Source: Chlamydomonas reinhardtii
Taxonomy: Eukaryota > Chlorophyta > Chlorophyceae > Chlamydomonadales > Chlamydomonadaceae
Reading direction: 5' to 3'
NCBI RefSeq assembly: GCF_000002595.2
Contig: NC_057015.1
Coordinates: forward strand, 1,462,718-1,526,717
Length of the DNA stretch: 64,000 bases
Shown: piece after piece, positions 34,138-44,199 of the stretch
Layout of the letters: every line of letters begins with the position of its first letter
Position numbering within the stretch: position 1 is the stretch's first letter
Translations under genes and position numbers: made by a program
The notes under the pieces: model-generated
Seen by the model: the letters and a program-made list of their open reading frames with translations, nothing else
The model's database searches: none
Told to the model about the DNA's origin: nothing

Positions 34138-34647
34138 AAGATTCACAGCACCGTGAGCCCTCTGGGAAGTTCCTTGGCTGCCAGCTCCAAACTCCAAAGT
34201 ATACCCGCAGCCATGACGTTTGTCAACACGTGAACGCGCCAACGCGGTGCCCCGCACGCAAACCATTGGATTGGAGACGACCGGCGCGGCGACGCGCAGT
34301 CAGCATTGACCAAGGGTAAGGTTACAGTGGTAAGCGGTACGCTGCGTGCCGTGGGGGAATGCTGCGTGCCACCGCTGGCATGGGCAGGCATGGGGCAACC
34401 GGGGCCATCCAACTCATGCAGAGCACTCGCATCATGTCTTTACCAGCACTAAGCCGCCAACCAGCACACACTCACACAGTACACCGGAAATCGGGCTACG
34501 TTCGAGCTTAATGACCTGATTGACTCTGACTCTGCCCTGGCCTGGCTGGCGACGGGCCTCTCGCGAACCCTCGCGTCCTGCGGCACTTCTCGAGGGCTGC
34601 CCACAACAGCAGGGTACCGTTGCGCAAGGTCTGTCCTTGGAGCCCAG
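34138..34647 (+). repeat. Direct repeat R, copy 2
   Basis: This is the uninterrupted 510 bp copy of the repeat at 32223-33320, in the same orientation. It starts at the first base after the shared Fanzor end. It gives the empty site for the MITE. Confidence 0.8.
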
Positions 34648-35049
34648 AAGGACAAAGGGGACAGCAGAGAAGTGAGAGAACCCCGCCATCCGTGAGTCCG
34701 GTCCTCACTTGGCCCTAGGACACAGATGTGCTCACACGGCACACGGCGGCTAGCTTGTGAGAATATGCGTGCGCTCTGGACATGGTGCCCTTGATGCCGC
34801 ACCAGTGAAGCGGCCTCGTTACAGACATTTCATCGGCCTCAAGGCCCCGTGTGTGTCGTAACCAAACATGTGCCCTCCCTCGCACGGCCCAGGGCTCACC
34901 CGTGCGCAAAGGTGCAGTAACATGCCTACACCAGCAAATGCCCAGCCTCTTCCTCCTTGAGGCCACGTCGCCAAGAGCAATCCAATACTACGGTCAGTTA
35001 CACATATCGCTCATCTCCCAATACGGAAGAAAGGATTCAGTAAACACAA
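34648..35049. other. Non-coding stretch before the CEP19 3' end
   Basis: No gene or repeat recognised. A TTACA at 34999-35003 is a possible second minus-strand TGTAA for CEP19. Confidence 0.4.
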
Positions 35050-35054
35050 TTACA
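35050..35054 (-). terminator. TGTAA polyadenylation signal of CEP19
   Basis: TGTAA on the minus strand about 125 nt past the CEP19 stop. Confidence 0.55.
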
Positions 35055-35179
35055 TCAAGCGAAGCGCCCTGTTCCACACCTGGGTTAGCACGGCAGCGGC
35101 TCCCCACAAGCGCTGCGCCGCTACAGGCCACTTCCAAAGCCAGCCGTCATATTCGCAGCAAAGTCAGGCCTGCAATCAG

Positions 35180-38100
35180 CTAAGGCCAGTCGTTGCTGTT
35201 GTAGGGGCTGTTGCTGTCGCCGGGCCTCGCGCCACTGCCCACGCCGCCGCCGCCGCCCGGCCCCCGAAGCGGACTGCTGTCATCGGCTGAGGAGCCGCCC
35301 AGTGGCGTGTTAGCGGTTGCCGTGAGGGTGGCCCCTGCGCCCGGCTTGGCCACTGCCGCCTGGATCTCGGCCCAGTCCACTTCCGGCTCCTCCGAGCCCT
35401 GTTGAGTGTTGGGGTGGCAGGCAAAGCTTGAGTACCGGTGCCATCGTTGGCGACAGCCAGAATGCTGGCCAGGCACGCGCTCCGCATGCGCATGCGAACG
35501 TGCACAGCGCCATTCGCACCTCTCCCCAGAAACCGCATGCTCAACGTGCCCCCATGCTTGTGTTCGTATGCTTCCAGGTTTTGTCAGAAGTCCCGAGCGA
35601 CATGCCACACAGCGCAGGCTGCAGCAAACCTCTCCACATGACTCACTGCTGCCGCCGGCTCCTCGTCTTCGTCCCCGCTGTCATCCCAGTCGTTGGCCTC
35701 CGCCGCCGGTGTGAACTCCACTTGCTTGTCGTACACGTAACCTGGGTCGCCCGGCCTCAGCTGCATCACGTAGCAGAAGTGGCGGCGGTAGGGGGAAGAA
35801 GTTTATAGAATGGGGAAGCGTGTTTCCAGGCATGACTGCTTTGACAACGGCGGGTTAGTCGGCGCGTTTTGGCGATGGGGCAGGAGCCGCGGGATGGAGC
35901 GGTGTTGGTGCCAGGGCCCAACGGAAAGGTCTTACTGAAGGCGGTAGCTCCACAATAGGAGTATGACGGGGCTGCCAGGGCAGAGAACGACGCGCGACCA
36001 TCACATGCGCAAGCCGCTGGGTGCTCCTTCCACAACTCTTAATGCACACGGCTGCCGCCGTGCCCTCGCCCCACGTCCCACCCGCACACACGCCCGGGTT
36101 CACGCACCTGGTTCTTCTTAAAGTCCTCCTCCATCACCTGTTTGGCAATCTTGAGCTCCACCTCGCTGACCTGCAGCAACAGCACCACCGGGGCACAGCC
36201 GACACGGGGTGACGCGCCGGAGGCGATCGGCTCCGGGCGCAAGGTGACCTTGACGCCCTTGCATACCGTATCCACCACGCGCCCCATGCTCCCACAGGAT
36301 GCCAGGACAAGAGGCAGCTCGACGCCGCCCACTTCCACACGCACAAGGGGCAGTCCTGAAGCCCTTGGGGCCCATCGTCCCCAGTTTATTCCTGTTGGGA
36401 ATGGTTGAACGCACCCCGGCAGCCCACGCCGCCCACCTTGTTGAGATCCAAGTCATCCGTGATCTCCAGCCCAATGGTCAGCTTTTCCGCCTCGGCCGCA
36501 AAGCGGCTCTTGGGCCCCGTCCCCGCGCCGCCTGCCGCGACGCTGCTGCTGACGCTGGCGTTCAGCACAGCGCTGTCGAGTACGCTGCCGGAGGGGCGCG
36601 ACCCGGCGGCGCCCGCGACGGCGGGGCGGTCGCGGAAGGAGAAGGACGAGTCGCGCGAATTGACCTCGGACGAGGCCCCGGAGTGCCCCACGCCTGCAAG
36701 TGCACGTAACGGCCAGGTGAGATGTCGGCGCGCACAAGGCACACACGTGCAGCCTGGTTGACGCTTGTCTTGTGCGTGTTCACAGGCCAGCTGGCCTCTG
36801 CTTACACACGCTCGTCGGAACTTGGCACCGTGCGCTCCCAACACAATTTTTATGCCTCCATGGAGCCCGCACGCTAATCCTTTCCTCTTCCCTCCACAAC
36901 CCATCCTCCATTCCTCCCGCAATCCAATCCCTCACAGCGGCAACCCCTTCCCACTGTCCACATCCTATCCCACTGTCCCCGCCGCCCTGGCCAGCGCCGC
37001 ACCCACCCGCCATCTCCTTGCTCAGCTCGTCCAGCGCCGAGGCCAGATCCTCCTCGCTGTCGCTGCTGTCGCCGCCCGTGCTGGTGCTAAATCGGCTCAT
37101 GGTGGATTCAATGCTGCCGCGGTGGTGGTGCCCGGGGCCGCCTTGCCCCGACCCCGAGTGCGGCAGCAACCGCCCGCCCGGGCTGCGGGGGTCGATGCGC
37201 GGCGATAGGGCCGGTAACGGCGCGTGCACGCTGCCGGTTGTGCCCGAGTCGGAGATGCGGCCGGAGGGTTCCGCCCCGTCTGACACGCGCGCGCTGGGAC
37301 TCGTCACGCCCTGCGCCTCCTGTGTTTTGGCCGCTGCCGCCGCTGCAGCTGCTTCTGCAGCGGCCGCTGCCAAGTACTCCAAGAGCTTCACAACAAGCTT
37401 GCGGACCTGTCATGGGGAGAGAGGCACTTTAGTACTTGCGGCATATTTGATTGACGCCGACTGGCAACAGGGCCTAGTGGGTCTTACATCATCTCGAGGC
37501 TACGCCGACTGTGGGCACTCCTGGCTCACTCACAAACAAACTTGCTGCACCGAAATGGATCACATACTGCAACAGAGCGTGTTCTGCGCGACTGAGGCAA
37601 GCCGGTGGTGGTGCACCGCATGCGAGCGGTATTTGGGGCATGGGGCGATTAGGGTTGCTGTTTGACGCGGAGTCCGGCCGGACCAGCTGGCCGGGCGCAG
37701 GGCCCATACCTGGTCATACTTGACTGACGTTGGCTCCAGCTTTCGTGGGAAGCTCCGGATGACCTGCAGGCATGCAGGTGGGAGGAGTTGCACAACCTGC
37801 GTCAGCTCCCGTCCGTGTGCTTCCATGCACGCCGCTGCGGCAAAGGCCACGCGGTTTGCCCCATGGACCGTGTCAACACCCCACCTTCTTGGTGAGCCTG
37901 TCCACATCCACGCTGGGCTGAACTCCATTCAGCTTCACCTGCAATTCGCGGAAGGGGTCATTCGCGTGTCCTAACGAGCCGAGGCCACCACGCCACAGCA
38001 ATACCCGAGTCCCGACGCGGGCATAGCCCACATTCTTGCCCCAGACAATCCCGTAGTCATATTAAGTTGTCCATCATCCTGTTTGTATGCTGGGGTTACC

Positions 38101-38271
38101 CACCGCTCGCACTCTTCGCTTTTTGGAAGCGTCTTCATACTCCAGAAAGATGCACGGTGGCTGAAATTTCACCGCGTAACGTTTAGCCCTGTAACTAGGC
38201 TCTCCGTCCACTTGGAGGTGCTTCTTTGAGCGCGAGCTCGGCTCAGTTGACTGTGCTGAGTCCGGCCCCAT
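35180..38271 (-). CDS. CEP19: CEP19-like centrosomal/basal-body protein
   Basis: Eight exons join in phase: 38271-38104, 37938-37885, 37763-37710, 37406-37007, 36693-36437, 36170-36108, 35760-35647 and 35398-35180, giving 442 residues. The N-terminal core KFQPPCIFLEYEDASKKRRV matches the start of human CEP19, and KLLEYLAAA matches its central helix. The C-terminal core (DDLDLNK, then KQVMEEDFKKNQ, then DPGYVYDKQVEF) matches the human end. Human CEP19 is only about 163 residues. The algal protein carries an insertion of roughly 170 Ser/Gly/Ala-rich residues in exons 4-5 and a tail of about 70. In vertebrates CEP19 sits at the mother centriole and recruits RABL2 to start intraflagellar transport, so a basal-body role in a flagellate alga is expected by analogy. 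Confidence 0.9.
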
Positions 38272-39278
38272 AGGGCCGGTCCTTTATACAAGCAGCTCAG
38301 CGTTACTTATTCATCAGATTCCTTTGAGGGTTACTCAAGCTTGTCGGCCGCTAAACTTAACTTGCCAACTTTGCTGCACAGGAAGCTTCCACGAAAATTG
38401 TTAGCTTGAGAGCCTCCAAGAAACGTTTGGTATACTACTTTTTGCACCCGCTCGATGGAAAATTGCTGTTACTCAAGCCGGAATCGGCAAATGGGCGCGC
38501 CCCGGAGCCCCCATCTCCGATGGACAGCACCCCGCTTGGGACGTTAGGGACATGACCGCACAATCCCGTACCTGAGTTGTGCACTAGAAAGGATGTGAAG
38601 TTAGTCCTAAGGATGGAGGGACCCTGTTGGCGAACCTGGGCTGGCACGCGCTGGCTGAGCATCGGGATCGAGCAGGCCTACATTGCCACGCTGCGCCGCA
38701 ACGATCGGGTTCCAGGCTTCCCCTCTGCGACTGTGCCACATGGCCAACCGCATTATGCAGACAGCAAACCGCCTGGAATACGTGACGCTCAGTGCGGGCG
38801 CCAGCCATGTATGAGCAGCGTCGGTGCAGGCCCAGGGGCTTCTGAGCCTTCCGGGACATCAGGATTCGGGACCCAGAGAGGCTCAACAGTAGCGACAGCC
38901 AAAGGCGACCTTCAAAAGTTTTCAGTGTGCGGCGCGCCTCGTCGTGAACGCATCTCACACCCATGCGACCATGTCACTCTTGTAAGCACTCGTAAATCCA
39001 ACTTACACCACGTGTGCACTGACACCCCTGACGTAGCGAACACATTCATCCTCCTGCAAACTCTTACGCAGCCTAGCCTGGTTATTTCGTTCATGCCAGC
39101 AATATGTATCCCAACTTCTGCTTGGTCAGACACTAGTCCACAGCGCAACACGGTCATTGCCGACCTAGGTTCTGAGGCAGGCCGCTGGTGCCGCAGCGGA
39201 TGAAAGTCGCGCGCTGTCGTCATGGGGTGCGCACACACGCATGCAACATATGCTCCTGCCGACAGTGTCCTCGCACCC
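38272..39278. other. Intergenic: CEP19 upstream region and flank of Fanzor copy B
   Basis: This holds the CEP19 promoter on the minus strand and, next to 39279, the flank that would serve as the guide of Fanzor copy B. Open frames around 38577-39203 look random in composition and I recognise nothing in them. Confidence 0.45.
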
Positions 39279-39534
39279 AACAAGGAGGTGGCTGCCTTAT
39301 GGCAGGAAAAGGGCTGATCCCGGGTCATTATCAACCCAGCCACCTTGACGCGGGCGCCTACTAAGCACACGCCTCTATGTTGGGGGCCTTTGGCATCCCC
39401 GCAAATCCGGACGTGGCCGGTTGGGTGGGGTGCACAGTCCGTGCTAACCCGCAGCTAACAAACTAGTCACGTCACTCGCCGCCAATCGACACGTGCACCC
39501 TCAGCCCCACGCCCTGCTAGCGCCGTTCAGGCTC
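39279..39534 (-). ncRNA. Candidate Fanzor guide-RNA scaffold, copy B
   Basis: This 256 nt noncoding tail runs from the Fanzor stop to the element end. It is almost identical to the tail of copy A apart from short indels. The last part reads CTGCC ATAA GGCAG, a stem-loop, then CCACCTCCTTGTT. The loop differs from copy A (ATAA here, TCCCTAA there) while the stem is kept. The flank after it, which would act as the guide, begins GGGTGCGAGGACACTG on the minus strand. Confidence 0.55.
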
Positions 39535-42500
39535 TCAGCCCGGCCCCGCCGCCGGCGGCGGCCATGGCGGCCGCTGCAGCTTGGTCGGCCGCTCGAAGCC
39601 CATCAGCTTCAGCAGGAGGAGCACACGGATCACGTTGGCGGCGGAGACGTCGCGGTTCTGGGGATGGGGAACGGGGAGGAAGAAGAGAGCGCACATGAGC
39701 TGTCTCAGCCGTCAACCTGTCAATCAATCCGTCCCCAGTGCCCAGCCGTCCCCGCACATGCACGGTCCTCACCCAGGTCGTCAAGCAGTCGTTGCAGACT
39801 TTGACCGACCAGGGCCGCTGCCCCTCCTTCAGCCCCCCAAGCCGCTTGATGGCCATCTCCTGACACCCGCAGTTGTAGCAGGTCTGCATGGTCGGGAGGG
39901 TGGGAGGGAGGGGGGCCACACAAGGGCTTCCGCTAAAGCCAGGCATAAACCCAGCGGCCCACCCACCCACCAGCAATTGCAATCCCACTCAACCCACCCA
40001 CCTTGGAGGTCTTGTATTCATCGATGATGAACACATGCTTGGCGTAGCGCTCACGGAGCAGCTTGATGAGCCGCCCCGTCGGCGCGCGCCCGCCCCTGAC
40101 GGAGATGGGGGAGCCGCCCTTCCCTCCCTGGAAGGCCCACGAACCCCACCCCACCACCACCTCCTCCTTGGGCCTGCCGCCTGTGAGCTGCTTGGCGACG
40201 CGGTGGAGCGCGCGGTCGCGCTGGATGAACGCAGCCCAGCGCTTTCGGCGGAAGGCGGAGAAGTGGTAGTGCCACAGCACGTGCACCGCGCCCCGGGGCC
40301 CCGCCTCTGCCTGCCCCGCCGCCTGCCCCGCCGCCTGCCCCGCCGCTTGCCCCGCCGCCTGCCCCGCCGCTTGCCCCGCCGCCTGCCCCGCCGCCTGCCC
40401 TGCCGCCCCACTGGCGAAGAGGTAGCGCAGGCGCTCTTCAAACCGGGCCGCCGACGCGGTCGCCGCCGTGGGGATGCCGCCGATGTACGCCTGCAGGGCT
40501 GGCGCAAGCTGTGGGCGGTTTGGCTGGAGTCGTTCCAGGCCTGACATGTGCCGCCAGTGGCCCATGCTCATAAGGAATCGGCCCCGCTTCTGGCGCCGCC
40601 GCCGCGCTGTCCTGGCTCGCGGCTGCCAGTGCTTAGATTGCTTCCGGCGGTGGCCCCCCTTACGCCCGCCCCCCTTGCGCCTGACGCCCTTGCGCCTGCG
40701 ACGCGGCTCCGGCGGCAGCTGCCCAGGGAACAACTCCTCATCCAGCTGCTTGTCGTGCAGCTCGAGCAGGTAGCGCTGGGCAGGGCCGACACCCTCCCCG
40801 ACACCCTCCCAAGCCCAGGGCCCTGGCTGGTACAGCGGAGACCGTGCTGCCATGAACCAATTCCCTCCCCCGCACGGGTCCACACCGATGATCTGCGTGG
40901 CCTTCATCTCCTCCAGGGTGCACAGCTCCCCCGCATCGGCGGGCGCGGTCGCCGGCTTCAAGTTGGCCAGCGGCTTGTTGTGCGCTTCTCGCGCCACGCT
41001 GCAGGCCACCCCGTCCGTGGTGATGTAATTGGCGAAGGGGGCGTTGCGGGAGGTCACACCCCCGAGCTGGAACAGGCCCCAGCCGACGGCGTTCAGCGTG
41101 GCAGACGACTGCATGCCCCCGCCGCCAAACGCGGCCTGGACAAACGAGGAGGGTGCCACGGCGCCCGCGCCTGCACCGGCGAAGACCTCGCCATGGCGCC
41201 TTGCCAGGGTGGGCAGCAGCCCAGGAAGGCGGGCCATGGACGTGTTGTCAAGGGGCACATAGATCGGCGCGAAGGAGGGGCTGGGGGTCAGCGTGAACGG
41301 ACGTGCGCGATGCAGTTCCCGGCGCAAGGACGCAAGCCGCTGCGTGTCCTCTCGCGTCAACGGCTGCGCCTGCGTCAGTTGCTGCACCTGCGCCCCCAGC
41401 TGATCGCGGCGTGCCTCAAGGCCTGCGAGAATCTCCGCGGCCCATTCCATGTGCCGCGTGCTGGCCTTCTTGTACGTGGCCTGCGTCCCCTTGACCTCCC
41501 GCAGCAACAGCTCTGCGGCCCTTTTCGACGCACGCTGGGCGTTGACGTAGTCAACGAGGGCGGTCCAGGCTTGCGCGGCGGCGGCCCCGCCCGCAGGGCC
41601 GGCGCCCTGTGCCGCCGCCGCAGCCGCCGCGCCCGCGGCTTGCGCGGCGGCGGCCCCGCCCGCAGGGCCGGCGCCATGTGCCGCCGCCGCAGCCGCCGCG
41701 CCCGCGGCTTGCGCGGCGGCGGCCCCGCCCGCAGGGCCGGCGCCATGTGCCGCCGCCGCAGCCGCCGCGCCCGCGGCTTGCGCGGCGGCGCCCTGGGCCC
41801 AACCCACCCACCAGCGCGGCTGCTCTAACTCGCCGTCGTAGAGCACGGCATGCGCCATGCTCCATGCCAGCTTGTCCAGCTTTTTGGTGGCTGGAGTACG
41901 GAGCTGCGGGACATGGAACGTGGGAAAGGAGAAAAACTTTTGTTAGTAAAGGCGCCGCTTCCTTCGGCCTCCGCCTGCCCCACCTCCGCCTGCCCCACCT
42001 CCGCCTGCCCCACCTCCGCCTGCCCCGCCTCCGCCTGCCCCACCTCGCGAAGCTCGTCGTCGATGCGGCAGCGAAAGCTGCGCGCCAGCCAGGCTGCGAA
42101 GTTTGCGGCGTAATGGTTCTTGACGTTGGTAAACACGCCCTTCGACAACGGCGGCAGGAAGGGAGTCAAGCCCGACCTGTTGACGCGAGCACCCGCGGCC
42201 TCCTCGTCGCGCGGGAAGTGCTCCTCGCAGACGTGCCGGAACAGGTCGTCCTCAGGATGCTGGTCCCGCTTGGACGGCCGGCCCCTTTTCCGGCCCTGCT
42301 CGGTGAGGTCACACACCGACACAGCGCAGATCGCCGCGTACATGTCGTCCTCCACCAGCTCCGTCTTCCGAAGCCGGCGACACGTTGCGCAGTGCGGCTG
42401 CAGGCCTTGACCTTCTCGCCGTGCGTCCTCGCACATGCGGACCGCTACCAGCCCTAGCAGGCACAGCGCCTCAAAGCGCAGCCTGGTGAGGGCCGCGACC

Positions 42501-42834
42501 AAGAAGTCAACGGCAGCGAGGCTTTCCTCGCGCGTGACCGCCACGCCATCGGCTTCTATCTTCTCAGACAGAAGTCCAGCTAGACCGCATTTGGTCGACG
42601 TTGTGTCGTCTGCGGGGAATAGTAAAGGAAAGCAGATGCGTGACCAGATGCCAAGCAACGCAAAGCCTCGACACGTTGTGCGCCCCTCTACCAGTCTTGC
42701 GACAGCTTGGCAGCATGCAGATTGCGAGCGGCTGCGGAGGGGCTGTGATGAGCGGACGGGCGCTGGCCGGTCATCGCTCCCCCACCTTTCTCCTCCTCCG
42801 CCTTCTCAGCTTCTCGGCGCCGCTTCGGTGCCAT
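39535..42834 (-). CDS. Fanzor RNA-guided endonuclease (TnpB homologue), apparently intact
   Basis: Five exons on the minus strand: 42834-42786, 42609-42044, 41903-40002, 39883-39773 and 39657-39535, giving 916 residues with every phase consistent. Residues 1-8 are basic (MAPKRRRE, nuclear-signal-like), and an AT-hook-like RKRGRPSK lies in exon 2. Exon 3 opens with LRTPATKKLDKLAWS and holds RuvC-I (IIGVDPCGG, Asp about 547). A VVVGWGSWAF segment stands where RuvC-II is expected but lacks its Glu. The Glu of FIIDEYKTSK (about 834) fits the alternative position known in Fanzors. Exon 4 is the zinc ribbon (Cys 841, 844, 869, 872). Exon 5 gives RuvC-III (NRDVSAANV, Asp about 879). Family knowledge: these nucleases cut DNA guided by an RNA from the element's own end. 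Odd insertions are three 23-residue Ala/Gly repeats, a run of GQAA tetrapeptides and a long Arg/Lys-rich stretch. The exon 2 donor is ambiguous because of a repeat. Confidence 0.9.
40311..40407 (-). repeat. 12-bp tandem repeat coding GQAA in Fanzor exon 3
   Basis: About eight units of a 12-nt repeat code (GQAA)n between RuvC-I and the alternative Glu. Confidence 0.9.
41571..41790 (-). repeat. 69-bp tandem repeat in Fanzor exon 3
   Basis: Three units of 69 bp code a 23-residue Ala/Gly repeat containing HGAGPAGG or QGAGPAGG. The units differ by very few bases, so the expansion is recent. Confidence 0.9.
41957..42043 (-). repeat. 15-bp tandem repeat covering the Fanzor intron 2 donor
   Basis: Units of GGTGGGGCAGGCGGA or near variants each offer a GT donor in the same phase. 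I place the splice at the first unit (42043). Each unit kept in the message would add five residues (VGQAE). Confidence 0.8.
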
Positions 42835-44199
42835 GGCTGGTCCGGACGCGTCCACTGGGGGTTGCGCTCGGACCAGGAAGAAAGAGGCGTGAGAGCGAGC
42901 CGCTACAGAAATGGACAACGGTGACAGGCTCTTTATGACGGCTCGCCGTCTGCTGTGTCTTTGAAGCACATTTACGACGTACAGAAGTCATACTGCGCAA
43001 AGCCATGGCTTGCTTTTCGGGCAACCTCGCGAAAGTCAATTGTCCATGGACGTGCGAAGGCACTTCTCGCTCCGCCCGAATTTTCCCTGCCACCTATTTA
43101 CATGCAATAGGCATTAACATATACTAATACGTAGCAGCCGCGGTTTGCGCCAGTATGCTATGTTTTGCCGACATGAGCATGAGCATGAGCATTTACATGG
43201 CGTCGGAGTCCATGCGGCCCCACTAACTCTTCTGAGTCCGGAGGCGCCTGATAGCCAAACAGCTAATCCTATGACAGAATTCGCAACTGGCTGTTGCGAG
43301 TTGTGTGAGCCGAGTAAAGGAAAGCAGCTAACTTCCGCACGTCGCTAACAATCATAACCTCTTTCATACAGAGACCTGTAAAACCATATGCTATTCTATT
43401 ATTATTCTATACGTTTTGCCGACGCACGCAGCCACCAGCCACGGATGGGGGGCTTCGCACCCAAAAATCCTCCATGTCAGTGCTTTGCAAATCTACAGCA
43501 CAACTTCGTAGCGCAAAATCTGACTTCACGCCAATCCACTGGCCGCTGACACCGTGCGCATCCACTGGCCAACTCACTGCAGGTGCCCCGGGTGGTATTC
43601 GTGGCATGCCGCCCCCATCACCCCATGTGCTTCAGGGTATCTAAGACAACAAGAAAGGGCCCTGGCGTCCGTAAGCATGCGGCTATGCCGCAGCGCGCCT
43701 ACAACCGCTTCGTCAACGCCGCTCCTGCAGGTCGCCTTCTGTCGAACTGGCTGTTGCTGCTGCCATCGCTGCGTACGTCCACAGCCACGGGCTGCTTCAC
43801 TGCTTGCACCAGGCCGGTCAATGCAAGCTATCGCCCCAGCAAGCGACCCAGCAGTATGACAGCACAACAATGCTGTCTTCCATCCGGCAAAAGCACGCTC
43901 GGCCACACCTGCGACGCAAGCCTGCTGACTGCAGTCAGCAGCCGCCCTGCTCCGGCGCCGCACCTCACGCTGCCGGTGCTGGCTGGAAGCTGGCGCAGCA
44001 ACCGACACCACTGACGTCGCTGCGGAGCACAAAACCTTCCCCTTCGCTTCCCCTTCGCTCTCATCTTCACGGCCAGTCCTCCTACTTATGCCCGCCGCGC
44101 CAGCTGCTGCCGCTGCCTCCAACCCAACCGCCGCCACCAGCGCTCCACCTCGCTCCATTAATCGCCGCTGCTGCTGCCGCCGCCGCCACCTTTCTGCGG
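42835..44199. other. Fanzor upstream region and probable 3' UTR of the TOM1-like gene
   Basis: The first few hundred bases should contain the Fanzor promoter and the unknown 5' end of its element. A short GAGCAT run lies at about 43172-43191. Minus-strand TGTAA (TTACA on the plus strand) occurs near 43097 and 43193 and could end the TOM1-like transcript. No gene is recognised; the long open frames are composition shadows. Confidence 0.4.

Larger units (their letters stand above)
39279..42834 (-). mobile_element. Fanzor-bearing mobile element, copy B (minimum extent)
   Basis: The 3' end at 39279 is fixed by comparison with copy A: both copies share sequence up to CCTTGTT and then differ. The 5' end is not fixed, because copy A is truncated and no inverted repeat of the 3' end was found upstream. 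42834 is simply the Fanzor start codon, and the element must extend somewhat beyond it. No transposase is visible in the element, so it may move like a minimal TnpB-only element or by help from elsewhere. Near identity to copy A in exons and noncoding tail implies recent mobility. Confidence 0.8.

Noticed and set aside
32223-34647. R copies as long terminal repeats of a retroelement
   Set aside because: No reverse-transcriptase or capsid-type protein lies between them, only a Fanzor fragment, and the ends lack a clear terminal-repeat signature.
39279-39310. Helitron 3' end
   Set aside because: There is a terminal stem, but the expected CTRR end after it is absent (the end is CCTTGTT) and no Rep/helicase is present; it is kept only as a possibility for movement.
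39888-41828. Plus-strand open frames of 218 and 426 residues across the Fanzor gene
   Set aside because: They are shadows of the minus-strand gene in GC-rich DNA; the minus frames carry the nuclease motifs.
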